Source of the DNA: Streptomyces iranensis
GTDB lineage: Bacteria; Actinomycetota; Actinomycetes; Streptomycetales; Streptomycetaceae
Assembly (NCBI RefSeq): GCF_017874715.1
Contig: NZ_JAGGLR010000020.1
Span: forward strand, 186,001 to 250,000
Direction: 5' to 3'
Length of the DNA: 64,000 bases
Within the stretch, counting starts at the first letter, position 1. The number at the start of each line of letters is the position of its first letter. Made by a program: the position numbers and the translations under genes. Below are positions 8,838 through 16,896 of this stretch, in pieces. The notes beneath the pieces were generated by a model. It saw only the letters and a list, made by a program, of their open reading frames with translations. It was not told the origin of the DNA and did no database searches.

Positions 8838-8867
8838 GCGCGGCACCCTCGTATGCGCGGCACCCTT
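8834..8867 (+). repeat. Two-copy 17-base direct repeat
   Basis: GTATGCGCGGCACCCT(C/T) occurs at 8834-8850 and again at 8851-8867 with one difference in the last base. The first copy starts inside the terminator's right arm, so this looks like a local slippage duplication. It runs into the stop codon of the 59-residue minus-strand gene. Confidence 0.8.
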
Positions 8868-9046
8868 CACAGACACGTGCGAACGAGCCATTCGTCGGAG
8901 TTGTACGCGTCTCTCGCCGAATCCGGCACCGTGGCCGGCCTTTCCTCGACCATGTCCTCCGCGCGAACGCGCTCCGGCAGTGTGCCGAACCTGGCACGCC
9001 GCCTGGTCTCGTCGGCATCGGAGGGCCTGGGCCTTTCGGATGTCAT
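8867..9046 (-). CDS. 59-residue conserved-looking small protein
   Basis: ATG 9046 lies 5 bases after GAGGAGG (9058-9052), itself overlapping the stop codon of the upstream hydrolase, so the two genes are translationally close and likely one operon. The product is highly charged, with RRRARFGTLPERVRAEDMVEE in the middle and a hydrophobic-Cys end (EWLVRTCL). No domain is recognised. The strong ribosome-binding site and high third-position GC support a real gene. Function unknown. Confidence 0.6.
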   Translation of the reverse strand: MTSERPRPSDADETRRRARFGTLPERVRAEDMVEERPATVPDSARDAYNSDEWLVRTCL

Positions 9047-9056
9047 GTCATCCTCC

Positions 9057-10121
9057 TCAGAATCGGTCGACGTCGAGGACGGCTTGGGCGAACGCCTCGG
9101 GCGCTTCCTGCGGCACGTTGTGGCCGATGCCATCGAGCGTCCGGTGGTCATAGGGGCCGGTGAACTTGTCCCGGTACGCCGCGCCGTCCCCGGCCGGGGT
9201 GAAGGGGTCCAGCTCGCCGTCGAGGGTGATCGTGGGCACCGCGATGTCGGGCGCGGCCGCCAGGCGTGCTTCGAGCCTGTCGTAGCGGGGGTCGCCCTTG
9301 GCCAGGCCCAGCCGCCAGCGGTAGTTGTGCACCACGATGGGGACGTGGTCGGGGTTGTCGAATGCCGCCGCCGTGCGATCGAAGGTGGCGTCGTCGAAGT
9401 TCCACGTCGGGGAGACATTGCGCCAGATGAGCTTTGCGAAATCGTGTCGGTACTCCTCGAAGCCCAGCGCACCACGTTCGGTCGCGAAGTAGTACTGGTA
9501 CCACCATGCCCACTCGGCCGACGGCGGCAGCGGGAGCTTGTTCTTCTCCCGGTTGGTGATCAGGTAACCGGTCACGGAGACCAGGGCCTTGCACCGCTCC
9601 GGCCAGAGCGCGGCGATGATGTCGGCGGTCCGCGACCCCCAGTCGAAGCCTCCGAACACGGCCTTCTCGATCTTCAGGGCGTTCAGCAGGGCGATGATGT
9701 CGAGGGCGATCACCGATTGCTGCGCGTTGCGGAAGGTCTTGGGCGAGAGGAAGCCCGTGGTGCCGTGGCCGCGCAGATGGGGGACGATGACGCGATAGCC
9801 CCGGGCCGCCAGCAGGGGCGCGACCTCCACATAGCTGTGGATGTCGTACGGCCATCCGTGCAGGAGGATGACGGCCGGTCCATGGGCCGGACCTGCTTCG
9901 GCGTAGCCGATGGTGAGCTCACCGGCCTTGACCCGCTTCAGCGCCGGGAAGGACCCACCGCCGGTGTGTGACGCCGGCGCCGTTGCCGCCCTGTCGGCGC
10001 CCGGCCCGGATGACGACGAGGCCGCCGCCGACGAGGGGCCGCTCAGACCGGTGAGTGATGCGGCAGCCGTTCCCGCCGCCCCCACGCCGATGGCCTTGCC
10101 GAAGGTACGCCTGTCGATCAT
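9057..10121 (-). CDS. Exported epoxide-hydrolase-like alpha/beta hydrolase (Tat signal)
   Basis: The 354-residue protein starts with a twin-arginine signal (DRRTFGKAIG, then an Ala-rich hydrophobic stretch to about residue 36) and a Gly/Ser/Ala linker. The alpha/beta hydrolase fold follows: HGWP oxyanion motif near residue 89, nucleophile-elbow GFDWGS with Asp near 159, acid in LDGELDP, and His in GIGHNVPQEAP near the end. An Asp nucleophile and HGxP motif fit epoxide hydrolases or haloalkane-dehalogenase relatives rather than serine esterases. It is divergent from a LuxR-type two-component pair over a 265-bp region that may control both. The substrate is unknown. Confidence 0.85.
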   Translation of the reverse strand: MIDRRTFGKAIGVGAAGTAAASLTGLSGPSSAAASSSSGPGADRAATAPASHTGGGSFPALKRVKAGELTIGYAEAGPAHGPAVILLHGWPYDIHSYVEVAPLLAARGYRVIVPHLRGHGTTGFLSPKTFRNAQQSVIALDIIALLNALKIEKAVFGGFDWGSRTADIIAALWPERCKALVSVTGYLITNREKNKLPLPPSAEWAWWYQYYFATERGALGFEEYRHDFAKLIWRNVSPTWNFDDATFDRTAAAFDNPDHVPIVVHNYRWRLGLAKGDPRYDRLEARLAAAPDIAVPTITLDGELDPFTPAGDGAAYRDKFTGPYDHRTLDGIGHNVPQEAPEAFAQAVLDVDRF

Positions 10122-10235
10122 CTGTGAACCTGAACCGTTTCTGTCCGTGTCGGCAGAGCGGGCGCATCTTCGCCCGACTGAGTTCCCTGAGCAGCCATAG
10201 TGGTGCTCCGGCGGCTTCGGGGCCTCGGTGTCCGT

Positions 10236-10263
10236 CCGCAGGCATCCTGCGGGTTTCCCGCAG
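10236..10263. promoter_or_regulatory. Overlapping inverted repeats in the divergent promoter region (candidate operator)
   Basis: Three alternating half-sites form two overlapping perfect palindromes: CCGCAGG-cat-CCTGCGG (10236-10252) and CTGCGGG-ttt-CCCGCAG (10247-10263). They lie between the divergent hydrolase and response-regulator genes, 115-150 bp from either start. The layout suits a dimeric regulator such as the adjacent LuxR-type protein, or two alternative RNA hairpins. Binding is inferred only. Confidence 0.45.
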
Positions 10264-10386
10264 CCGCCGCGCTCCGGAGCTCGTCCGGGACCTCGTCCGA
10301 TCGCTCCACCGCTGCCCTGGGCCCCGGACCGGCCGGCCTCGCCGAGTACCTTTACCCCCGTGAATGCCGACCGCCCTGAACAGGGA

Positions 10387-11034
10387 ATGGATGCCGTGTC
10401 GCGCCTCAGCGTGGTGATCGCCGACGATCATCCTGTGGTCCGTGCGGGCATGCGCGTGCTGTTGTCCCAGGACGATTCCCTGGAGGTCGTCGCCGAGAGC
10501 TCCACGGTCCCGGAGACCGTGGAGACCGTGACAAGGCACCAACCGTCAGTGCTGGTCCTGGATCTCACCATGGCCGGCCAATCCAGCCTGCCCTCCATAC
10601 CGGACCTGCTCGCGGCGTCCCCCGGCACCCGCGTTCTGATCCTCACGATGCAGGAGGATCCCGCGTTCGCCCGCGCGGCCCTGCGGATCGGGGCGGCCGG
10701 ATATCTGCTCAAGGAAGCGGCGGCGGAAGAGCTGGTCGGTGCGGCTCGCCAGGTCGCGAAGGGAGCCACATACCTGCAACCCGCCATGGGCGCCCGACTG
10801 GCCATCGCGGACTCCGGCGCTCCCGGCACCGCTGGAGATGCCGCTTTGACAGCGCGCGAGCTGCAGGTTCTCTCGCTGCTCGCCCTGGGCCACACCAACC
10901 AGGAGATCGCGCGGCGTCTCTACGTTTCCGTTCGGACGGTGGAGACCCACCGCGCCAGGGTTCGGGACAAGCTCAAAACCGAGACCCGGGCGGAGCTCAT
11001 CGCCGCTGCTCGCGAGCGCGGACTGCTGGGATGA
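10387..11034 (+). CDS. LuxR/NarL-family response regulator
   Basis: The product (215 residues from ATG 10387; GTG 10396 has better spacing from AGGGA and is equally likely) has a receiver domain with the acidic pair in IADDH, phospho-Asp in VLVLDLTM (about residue 59), Thr in LTMQED and Lys in LLKEAA. A C-terminal LuxR helix-turn-helix follows (LTARELQVLSLLALG, then NQEIARRLYVSVRTVETH). All receiver residues are present, so it should be phosphorylated. It overlaps the next gene by ATGA and clearly pairs with that histidine kinase. Target genes probably include its own divergent region. Confidence 0.9.
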   Translation: MDAVSRLSVVIADDHPVVRAGMRVLLSQDDSLEVVAESSTVPETVETVTRHQPSVLVLDLTMAGQSSLPSIPDLLAASPGTRVLILTMQEDPAFARAALRIGAAGYLLKEAAAEELVGAARQVAKGATYLQPAMGARLAIADSGAPGTAGDAALTARELQVLSLLALGHTNQEIARRLYVSVRTVETHRARVRDKLKTETRAELIAAARERGLLG

Positions 11035-12077
11035 ACGGCTCGCCGCGGGCCAAGGCCGGCCCGATCATGGAGGCCGCCGGTGCGGCGCTGCTCGTCATCG
11101 CCTTCGCGATCGAGGTCCTCCAGCAGCAGCCTCGCTGGGTGATGCGGCTCTCCCTCGGCGCGGCCGTCGTCCTCATCATCGCGGCGGCACTGAACACCGC
11201 CGTCCGGCGGGCATGGCTGGCGGCCCTGTGCGGGCTCGCGCTCATCCTCGCCGTGTCACAACTGGTTCGCATGACCAAAGAGCCGCTTTTCAACGGCTTG
11301 AACATCGTGCCTCTCCTGCTGATCGGCTGCGCCGCCATGCTGGGCCGCGGCGCGGTGGCACGCCGCCGCAGTCTCGCGCGGGAGCGGGCTCAGGCTCGCA
11401 GCGACGGCGAAGAACGAGAACGGCGGCGCTGGGCACGTGAGTTGCACGATGAGACGCTGCAGGAACTGGTCGCTGTCCAGATCGTTCTGTCCACCGCCGT
11501 CGGCAGTGGCGAGCCTGCCGCCATGAAGGAGGCCATCGACCAGGCGCGCGGCCTGGTCGCGAACCAGATCACATCGCTACGGCACCTGATCGTGGAAATG
11601 CGCCCCTTCGCCCTCGACCAGCTCGGCCTCGCACCCGCCCTCGAGACGCTGTGCCGGCGCACCGGCGAAACCTTCGGGCTGGAGGTGGAACTGCACGTCG
11701 GAGCGGAATGGAGCCGGCTCGGGGACGAACTGTCGCCAGAAGCCCAGGCCCACATCTACCGCATCGTGCAGGAAGCGGTGAACAACGCGGCCAAGCACGC
11801 CCAGGCGAGCCACCTTCTGGTGGAACTCGGCAGCGACGATCACGCGATCAGGGTGGCGGTCAGGGACAACGGCCGGGGAATGGCCCATCAGGCTTCCACA
11901 CCGGTCAGCCGATCCACCCTCCGCACGGCGGTCTCCACAGGTACCGGCCTGTCGGCCATGCGCGAGCGCGGCCACCTGCTGAACGGACACCTCACCGTTG
12001 ATTCCACCCCCGGTGAGGGAACCCGCGTCTCCCTCCTGATACCCCGCCATACCAAGCGACGCTCCACGCCGCCTTGA
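11031..12077 (+). CDS. Two-component sensor histidine kinase (HisKA_3/NarX-like)
   Basis: Starts inside the ATGA overlap with the response-regulator stop, so the two are translationally coupled. The 348-residue protein has about four N-terminal transmembrane helices (residues ~12-105), a short linker, a HisKA_3 dimerisation domain with the phospho-acceptor in ARELHDETLQE (His about 139), and an HATPase_c domain with EAVNNAAKHA, DNGRGM, TGLSAMRERG and GEGTRVSLLIP. There is no large extracytoplasmic sensor domain, so it may sense a membrane or intramembrane signal. The last ~10 residues (KRRSTPP end) lie opposite a gene-like fragment on the minus strand and may be a recombined tail. Confidence 0.9.
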   Translation: MNGSPRAKAGPIMEAAGAALLVIAFAIEVLQQQPRWVMRLSLGAAVVLIIAAALNTAVRRAWLAALCGLALILAVSQLVRMTKEPLFNGLNIVPLLLIGCAAMLGRGAVARRRSLARERAQARSDGEERERRRWARELHDETLQELVAVQIVLSTAVGSGEPAAMKEAIDQARGLVANQITSLRHLIVEMRPFALDQLGLAPALETLCRRTGETFGLEVELHVGAEWSRLGDELSPEAQAHIYRIVQEAVNNAAKHAQASHLLVELGSDDHAIRVAVRDNGRGMAHQASTPVSRSTLRTAVSTGTGLSAMRERGHLLNGHLTVDSTPGEGTRVSLLIPRHTKRRSTPP

Positions 12078-12153
12078 ACGGCAGCACGGGCGAGCGGAGC
12101 AACTGCTTGGTGAGCCGGACCTGGTTCGAGCCCTCCGGGTCGTACACGACCAC
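12050..12153 (-). pseudogene. Possible truncated gene remnant opposite the histidine kinase 3' end
   Basis: On the minus strand a ~35-codon stretch reads like real protein (YDPEGSNQVRL, TKQLLRSP, FKAAWSVAWYGG, in one frame) with strong third-position GC. It then runs into the antisense of the kinase gene. A GTG near 12147-12153 follows GCGAGG. No family is recognised. It is either the 5' part of a gene truncated by recombination or a chance open frame; confidence is low. Confidence 0.3.
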
Positions 12154-12331
12154 ATCCTCGCCCGCTCCGGTGTGGCCTCCGTGGCCTCCGTGACCTACGG
12201 GCAGACCGTCCGGAACGGACCACCAGCCCCGTTGGCCGCCTGCGACGGTGTCGGGAAGACAACCGCCCTCGGATGCTCCAGACTCGAATGAAGGCTGCCG
12301 ATCGATCGCCCTTGAAAGGTCGGACCCGCGC

Positions 12332-13327
12332 ATGGACGTGCCGCTCTGGCTCTGGGTGGCGTTCGCCGCCACCGTGCTGGTGTCGTTGACAGTCGATCTG
12401 CTCGCGCACCGGCAGGCACACGTCATCGGGTTCCGGGAGGCCGCCGCCTGGAGCGGAGCCTGGGTGGGGCTCGCGATCGCCTTCGGCGCGGTCGTCTTCC
12501 TCGTGGTCGGCACGACCGCCGGTGTGGAATACACGACCGCGTGGCTGCTGGAGAAGAGTCTGTCGGTCGACAACCTCTTCGTCTTCGCGCTGATCTTCGG
12601 CTACTTCAAAGTACCGCGCGCGTACCAGCACCGCGTGCTGTTCCTCGGCGTCCTCGGCGCACTGGTCTTCCGCGGCCTTTTCCTCGCCGCCGGCGTCGCC
12701 GTGGTCAGCCGCTTCACCGCCGTCCTGTTCGTCTTCGCCGCCATCCTCTTCTACAGCACCTACAAGATCCTCAAAGAGGAAGAAGATTCCTTCGACCCTG
12801 GTAAGAGCATCGCCGTACGGCTGCTCCGCAAGATCATCCCCGTGCGGGACGATTACGCCGGCGCCCACTTCTTCGTCAAGGAAGCCGGCAGACTCGTCGC
12901 CACTCCCCTGCTCGCCGTCGTCGCGGCCATCGAAGCCGCCGACCTCGTCTTCGCGGTCGACAGTGTGCCCGCCGTCCTGGCCGTCAGCAATGACGCCTTC
13001 ATCGTCTACACCAGCAACGCCTTCGCCATCCTCGGCCTGCGCGCCCTCTACTTCATGCTCGCGGGCCTTCTCGACCGCTTCCATTACCTCAGCAAGGGCC
13101 TGGCGCTCATCCTGGCCCTCATCGGCGTGAAACTCGTCCTCCAGGCGTCCCACAAGACAATCAGCCCGGCCGTACCCGAAGTCCCCTCGCTTCTCAGCCT
13201 CGCCGTCATCGTCACCGTCCTCGCCATCTCCGTCGGGCTCAGCGTGCTGCGTCCCCCGCCGTCCGGCCACGCCGACGGCCGACCCCGGACGGAAGCCTCA
13301 CGCCATCGCAACCAAAAGGCCAAATAA
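12332..13327 (+). CDS. TerC/Alx family integral membrane protein
   Basis: The 331-residue protein has 8-9 hydrophobic helices and the family core: LLEKSLSVDNLFVFALIF, PRAYQHRVLFLGVLGALVFRG, and EAADLVFAVDSVPAVLAV (in parts). The conserved membrane Asp residues (SVDN, AADLVF, AVDS) are present. TerC/Alx proteins are linked to metal-ion (manganese, tellurite) homeostasis and membrane-associated stress complexes. ATG 12332 has only a weak ribosome-binding site (GAAAGG, about 11 bases away). A TerD homologue occurs at 45.7-46.2 kb, too far away to imply an operon. Confidence 0.9.
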   Translation: MDVPLWLWVAFAATVLVSLTVDLLAHRQAHVIGFREAAAWSGAWVGLAIAFGAVVFLVVGTTAGVEYTTAWLLEKSLSVDNLFVFALIFGYFKVPRAYQHRVLFLGVLGALVFRGLFLAAGVAVVSRFTAVLFVFAAILFYSTYKILKEEEDSFDPGKSIAVRLLRKIIPVRDDYAGAHFFVKEAGRLVATPLLAVVAAIEAADLVFAVDSVPAVLAVSNDAFIVYTSNAFAILGLRALYFMLAGLLDRFHYLSKGLALILALIGVKLVLQASHKTISPAVPEVPSLLSLAVIVTVLAISVGLSVLRPPPSGHADGRPRTEASRHRNQKAK

Positions 13328-13356
13328 TCACCAAAAGATCTTAAAGTTATTTTAAA

Positions 13357-13581
13357 ATGGCGTGCATGGGAAGCTTTCAAGGACGAGAGGCGATCTCGTC
13401 ACTCAGGCATATCTGCCGCTCGTGCAAGCAGGAGGTGGACACCGTTGTGGAGCGGCGCAAAACCATGGGCATCTTCGTCCCTGTCTGGACCGCGGGCCCC
13501 TGCCACAACCCGCTCTGCGAGCAGTACGTGCCAGAGCGGGAGCCGATCGGCTCAGCGCGTCCGTCACGTGGCAGGACCTGA
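13357..13581 (+). CDS. Small cysteine-rich (zinc-ribbon-like) protein
   Basis: The 74-residue frame contains HICRSCKQEVDTVVERR and then AGPCHNPLCEQYVPER: two cysteine pairs (CxxC and CxxxxC) about 27 residues apart, a plausible zinc-binding ribbon. The segment between them looks conserved in style rather than random. The start is uncertain: ATG 13357 and 13366 both lack a clear ribosome-binding site. An unusually AT-rich stretch (13328-13356) stands just upstream and may be its promoter. Function unknown. Confidence 0.5.
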   Translation: MACMGSFQGREAISSLRHICRSCKQEVDTVVERRKTMGIFVPVWTAGPCHNPLCEQYVPEREPIGSARPSRGRT

Positions 13582-13700
13582 CCGGTCGGTACGCGCCGCC
13601 GGGTCCTGAGGCTGCGACCCCGTCGGCGTACGCCTCGATCGACAGGCTGCGGCTGCCACCCCGTCGGACTGCGTCACCGGCGTGACCCCGTCCACACCCA

Positions 13701-14600
13701 TCACTCGTCGCGGCCGTGCCGGGGGCTGTTGGGCGGCAGGAAGTGGCCGCGGAGGCGGGTCAGCAGCTCGGAGGTCTCCAGCGCGCGCTCGCCCAACCGG
13801 GAGGCCACGGCCAGGGCCAGGGCGTCGACCACGGCCAGTGAGCCGAGTGTCTCGCGGGTGGCGCCGGAGGCGGAGAGGGTGGCGAGGAGGGTGACGGCCA
13901 CGCGGTCGCCGAGCGCCGGGCCGAGGGCGTCGGTGATCAGGACGACCGGGGCGCCCACCTCCTCGGCATGGTCGATGATGACCTCGATCTCCTTGAAGAG
14001 CCGGGCCGGGGCGAAGATCACCACGATGTCGTCCGCCGAGAGCCGCACCAGCGCGTCCGGCAGCCTGAAGCCCATGTCCGCCGTGTGACGGGCCTTGAGC
14101 CCCAGCCGGTTGAGCCTCAGCGCGAGGTACTCGGCGATGATGCCGGACGGGCCGGCGCCGAAGGTCATGACCTCCTTGGCGGGCAGAAGCCGCTCCACGG
14201 CCGCGGCGAAGGCGTCGGCGCGCAGGCTGCGCCGGGTCTCGTGGATGACCTCGGCGGCGTCTTCGAAGACCCGGTCCAGCAGCTCCTCGGTGGATCCGGC
14301 CATGTGCTCGACGCGGCTGCGCAGCCGCGCGGAGGGCCGCATCAAGGTGGCGAGCGACCGGGCCACGGCGTGCTTGAGACCGGTGAAGCCGCTGTAGCCG
14401 AGCGCCTTGGCGGTGCGCACCACCGTGGCGTCGCTGGTGCCGGTGAGCGCGCCGAGTTCGCTGGCGGAGGAGAAGCCCACCTCCTGCGGATGCTCTTTGA
14501 GGAACGCCGCGACCTTCTGCTCGGCGGGAGCGAGCCTCGGCCAGGCGGCCGCCACCCGCTGCTGGAGCGGCGCACCCTCCGGGAGCTCCGCCATTTCCAT
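13701..14600 (-). CDS. MurR/RpiR-family transcriptional regulator
   Basis: ATG 14600 is chosen because GAGGGG stands 7 bases upstream; an ATG-less extension to 14633 is less likely. The 299-residue protein has an N-terminal RpiR helix-turn-helix (SASELGALTGTSDATVVRTAKALGY in the expected place, ~residues 40-70) and a C-terminal SIS sugar-phosphate-binding domain (~125-260, with TFGAGPSG). RpiR proteins sense phosphosugars. It is divergent from the two polysaccharide-deacetylase genes and is the likely regulator of that operon. Confidence 0.9.
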   Translation of the reverse strand: MEMAELPEGAPLQQRVAAAWPRLAPAEQKVAAFLKEHPQEVGFSSASELGALTGTSDATVVRTAKALGYSGFTGLKHAVARSLATLMRPSARLRSRVEHMAGSTEELLDRVFEDAAEVIHETRRSLRADAFAAAVERLLPAKEVMTFGAGPSGIIAEYLALRLNRLGLKARHTADMGFRLPDALVRLSADDIVVIFAPARLFKEIEVIIDHAEEVGAPVVLITDALGPALGDRVAVTLLATLSASGATRETLGSLAVVDALALAVASRLGERALETSELLTRLRGHFLPPNSPRHGRDE

Positions 14601-14952
14601 CGGTTGTCCCCTCTTGACGTTTGCTGATGGCACATCTTACGTTCCCCTCGTCGCGGTTACGACGAGTTCGTAGTGAATCTTACCGGCGCATTACGGCTCG
14701 GCACATCCCTAAGTCCGAGCGGGCAGGGCCGCCCGCATCCCACCGATCGCACCGATCGCACCGGCGGCACATCACAGGACTCGGAGAGGGAGCGGTATGA
14801 AGCGATCCATTCCGCGCCGCCGCCCGGCGGGCGGGCGCCGCAGACGCGGTAAACGCCTGCGGGGACTGATCGGCGGTGAGCGGTCCGCCGAACGGCAGGG
14901 GCGGCACGAACGGCACCCTGGTGTTCGCCGTCAACACCAAAGAGGAGCACGC
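14601..14952. promoter_or_regulatory. Divergent promoter region with a perfect 7-bp inverted repeat
   Basis: The 352-bp gap between the RpiR gene and the deacetylase operon holds CTCGTCG-cggtta-CGACGAG (14647-14666), 47-66 bp before the RpiR start. It is a candidate autoregulatory RpiR operator. The part nearer the deacetylase gene (14797-14952) is open but has no coding character or ribosome-binding site until AGAGGAG at 14941. Confidence 0.4.
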
Positions 14953-15837
14953 ATGACTTCCGCCATCCCCGCCGGGAGCTACCGGCCCCGACCGGGGGCG
15001 GTCGACCGCCCCCGGTGGCCGGGCGGCGCCCGCTGCGCCGTGATGCTGAGCTTTGACGTGGACGGCCCGGCGCTGCTGGCCAACCTCGGCCACGCCCCCG
15101 ACATCTGGCGCTCCCCACGGCTGTTCTCGCTCGGCGCCTACGGCCCGCACCGGGGCACCCCCCGGATCGTGGACCTGCTGGAGGACTTCCGGATCCCCGC
15201 CACCTTCTTCGTCCCCGGCTGGACCGCCGAGAGCTGGCCCGACCTGCTGAGGACCATCGCGGACCGCGGCCATGAGCTGGGCCACCACGGCTATATGCAC
15301 GAGCTGTACTACTCCAGGACCATCGCCGAGCAGCGCGCGCTGATCGAGCGCAGCCAGGAGATCTTCCAGCGGGTGGCCGGCACCACGGCCGTGGGGTTCC
15401 GCACCCCCTCCGGCGACTTCCGCGCCGACAGCCCCCAGCTGCTGCGCGATCTCGGCTTCTCCTACTCCAGCTCCATGCGCGGCGACGACCGCCCGTACCG
15501 CTGGCGGATCGACGGGCGCGACACCGACCTCATCGAGATCCCCGCACAGTGGGAGCTGGACGACTTCCCCCAGTTCGCCTACAACGACGCCCCGGCGGAG
15601 CCGCGCAGCCAGGACCGGATCGCCGGCACCGAGCTCACCCTCGACAACTGGCGGCGGGAGTTCGACGGCTACTACCGCTACGGGCTGTGCTACGTCGTGA
15701 TGATGCACCCGGAAGTCATGGGCAAGCCGAGCCGGGTGCTGCTGCTGCGCCGGCTGATCGAGCACATCCGCTCCCATGACGACGTGTGGTTCGCCACCGG
15801 GAGCCAGATCGCCCAGTGGTGGCGGACCCACCACTGA
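14953..15837 (+). CDS. Polysaccharide deacetylase (HpPgdA-like CE4 family)
   Basis: ATG 14953 follows GAGGAG (14942-14947) by 5 bases. The 294-residue protein keeps the CE4/NodB motifs: catalytic/metal Asp in LSFDVDGP (residues ~34-38), the metal pair in GHHGYMHE (~110-117), GFRTPSGDF, and a late His in MMHPEVMG. The GAYGPHRGTPRIVDLLE and WELDDFPQF segments fit the Helicobacter PgdA-like subgroup, whose members act on peptidoglycan-type or small cyclic substrates. No signal peptide is visible, so a cytoplasmic small-molecule substrate is plausible. It forms an operon with the next paralogue, opposite an RpiR regulator. Confidence 0.85.
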   Translation: MTSAIPAGSYRPRPGAVDRPRWPGGARCAVMLSFDVDGPALLANLGHAPDIWRSPRLFSLGAYGPHRGTPRIVDLLEDFRIPATFFVPGWTAESWPDLLRTIADRGHELGHHGYMHELYYSRTIAEQRALIERSQEIFQRVAGTTAVGFRTPSGDFRADSPQLLRDLGFSYSSSMRGDDRPYRWRIDGRDTDLIEIPAQWELDDFPQFAYNDAPAEPRSQDRIAGTELTLDNWRREFDGYYRYGLCYVVMMHPEVMGKPSRVLLLRRLIEHIRSHDDVWFATGSQIAQWWRTHH

Positions 15838-15868
15838 GACACCAGGGACGAGACGGAAGGAGAACGCG

Positions 15869-16804
15869 GTGAAGAGCGAGCAGGCGCGGCCGCGGCTGGA
15901 GGAGAACCCGCTCTGGCCGGACGGCGCCCGGTGCGCCGTCGTGGTGACGGTGAACCTCGACGCGGAGCTGTTCTGGCTGCGCCTGGACGAGTCCTGCCAT
16001 GAGCGGCCCAAGACCCTGTCCATGGGCGAGTACGGTCCCAAGCGCGGCGCTCCCCGGATGCTCGACGCCCTCGAGGCGGCCGATGTGCGCGCCAGCTGGA
16101 TGATCCCGGCGGCGGTGGCCGAGCGCTACCCCCGGACGGTGCGGGACGTGGCCGCCCGCGGCCATGAGATCGCCTCCCGCGGCGATGGCCTGGAGGACTA
16201 CGCGACCCTCGACGCGGAAGGGCAGCGCAGCGCCATCGAGCGTTCCGCGCGGGTGCTGGAGGACATCTCCGGGCGGCGGCCCACCGGCTTCCGGCCGCCC
16301 TCCGCGGAGATCAGCGACGACACCGCCGGGGTGCTGGCCGAACTGGGCTTCACCTGGACCTCCCTGGCCCGGGGCGACGACCGGCCGACCCTGCTGCACC
16401 CGGCCACCGGCCCCGGCGCCACCCCGCTGGTGGACGTCCCGGCCCACTGGGAGCTCAATGACTTCCCCCGCTTCATGTTCAACTACGGACCGGCCTACCC
16501 CGCCGGTCAGGTGCGGATCGCCGGATACGGGCAGACCCTGGACGACTGGTGCGCCGAGTTCGACGCGTACCACAGCTACGGGCTGTGCTGTGTGATCACC
16601 CTGGAGCCGTCCTGCATCGGCAAACCGGGCCGGATCGGGGTGCTGGAGGAGTTCCTGGCGTACATGCGGCGGCGCCGGGACGTGTGGTTCGCCACCGGCG
16701 CCGAGGTGGCAGGGTGGTGGCGCTCCCTGGACCGCCCGAACGACCCCGGGGCCTCGGAGGAGGTACGCCACCGAACCGATCCGCGACGCACCACGGCCAT
16801 CTGA
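15869..16804 (+). CDS. Degenerate polysaccharide-deacetylase paralogue (metal ligands lost)
   Basis: GTG 15869 is preceded by AAGGAG (15857-15862) with 6-base spacing, 31 bp after the first deacetylase. The 311-residue protein aligns over its whole length with its neighbour (GEYGPKRGAPRMLDALE, GHEIASRGDGLEDY, WELNDFPRF, IGKPGRIGVLEEF). The metal-binding pair GHHGYMHE is replaced by ASRGDGLED and the late MMHPEV histidine by TLEPSC. One early Asp (VNLDAE) remains. It therefore looks like a pseudoenzyme or an enzyme with a different mechanism, possibly a partner subunit of the active paralogue. Confidence 0.8.
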   Translation: MKSEQARPRLEENPLWPDGARCAVVVTVNLDAELFWLRLDESCHERPKTLSMGEYGPKRGAPRMLDALEAADVRASWMIPAAVAERYPRTVRDVAARGHEIASRGDGLEDYATLDAEGQRSAIERSARVLEDISGRRPTGFRPPSAEISDDTAGVLAELGFTWTSLARGDDRPTLLHPATGPGATPLVDVPAHWELNDFPRFMFNYGPAYPAGQVRIAGYGQTLDDWCAEFDAYHSYGLCCVITLEPSCIGKPGRIGVLEEFLAYMRRRRDVWFATGAEVAGWWRSLDRPNDPGASEEVRHRTDPRRTTAI

Positions 16805-16896
16805 CGGCGCCTCTCCCCGCTGCCCGCCGGGCCGCACGTTCAACGTGGCGAGGCAGCGCCCGAATCATCCGAACCCGGTGTTCCCGGGCCCGGTCC

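Noticed and set aside
8834..8867. Short direct repeat as a CRISPR array
   Set aside because: Only two adjacent copies without spacers and no cas genes.
14797..14952. Upstream extension of the first deacetylase gene
   Set aside because: The extra residues are Arg/Gly-rich noise without a ribosome-binding site; GAGGAG fits ATG 14953 well.
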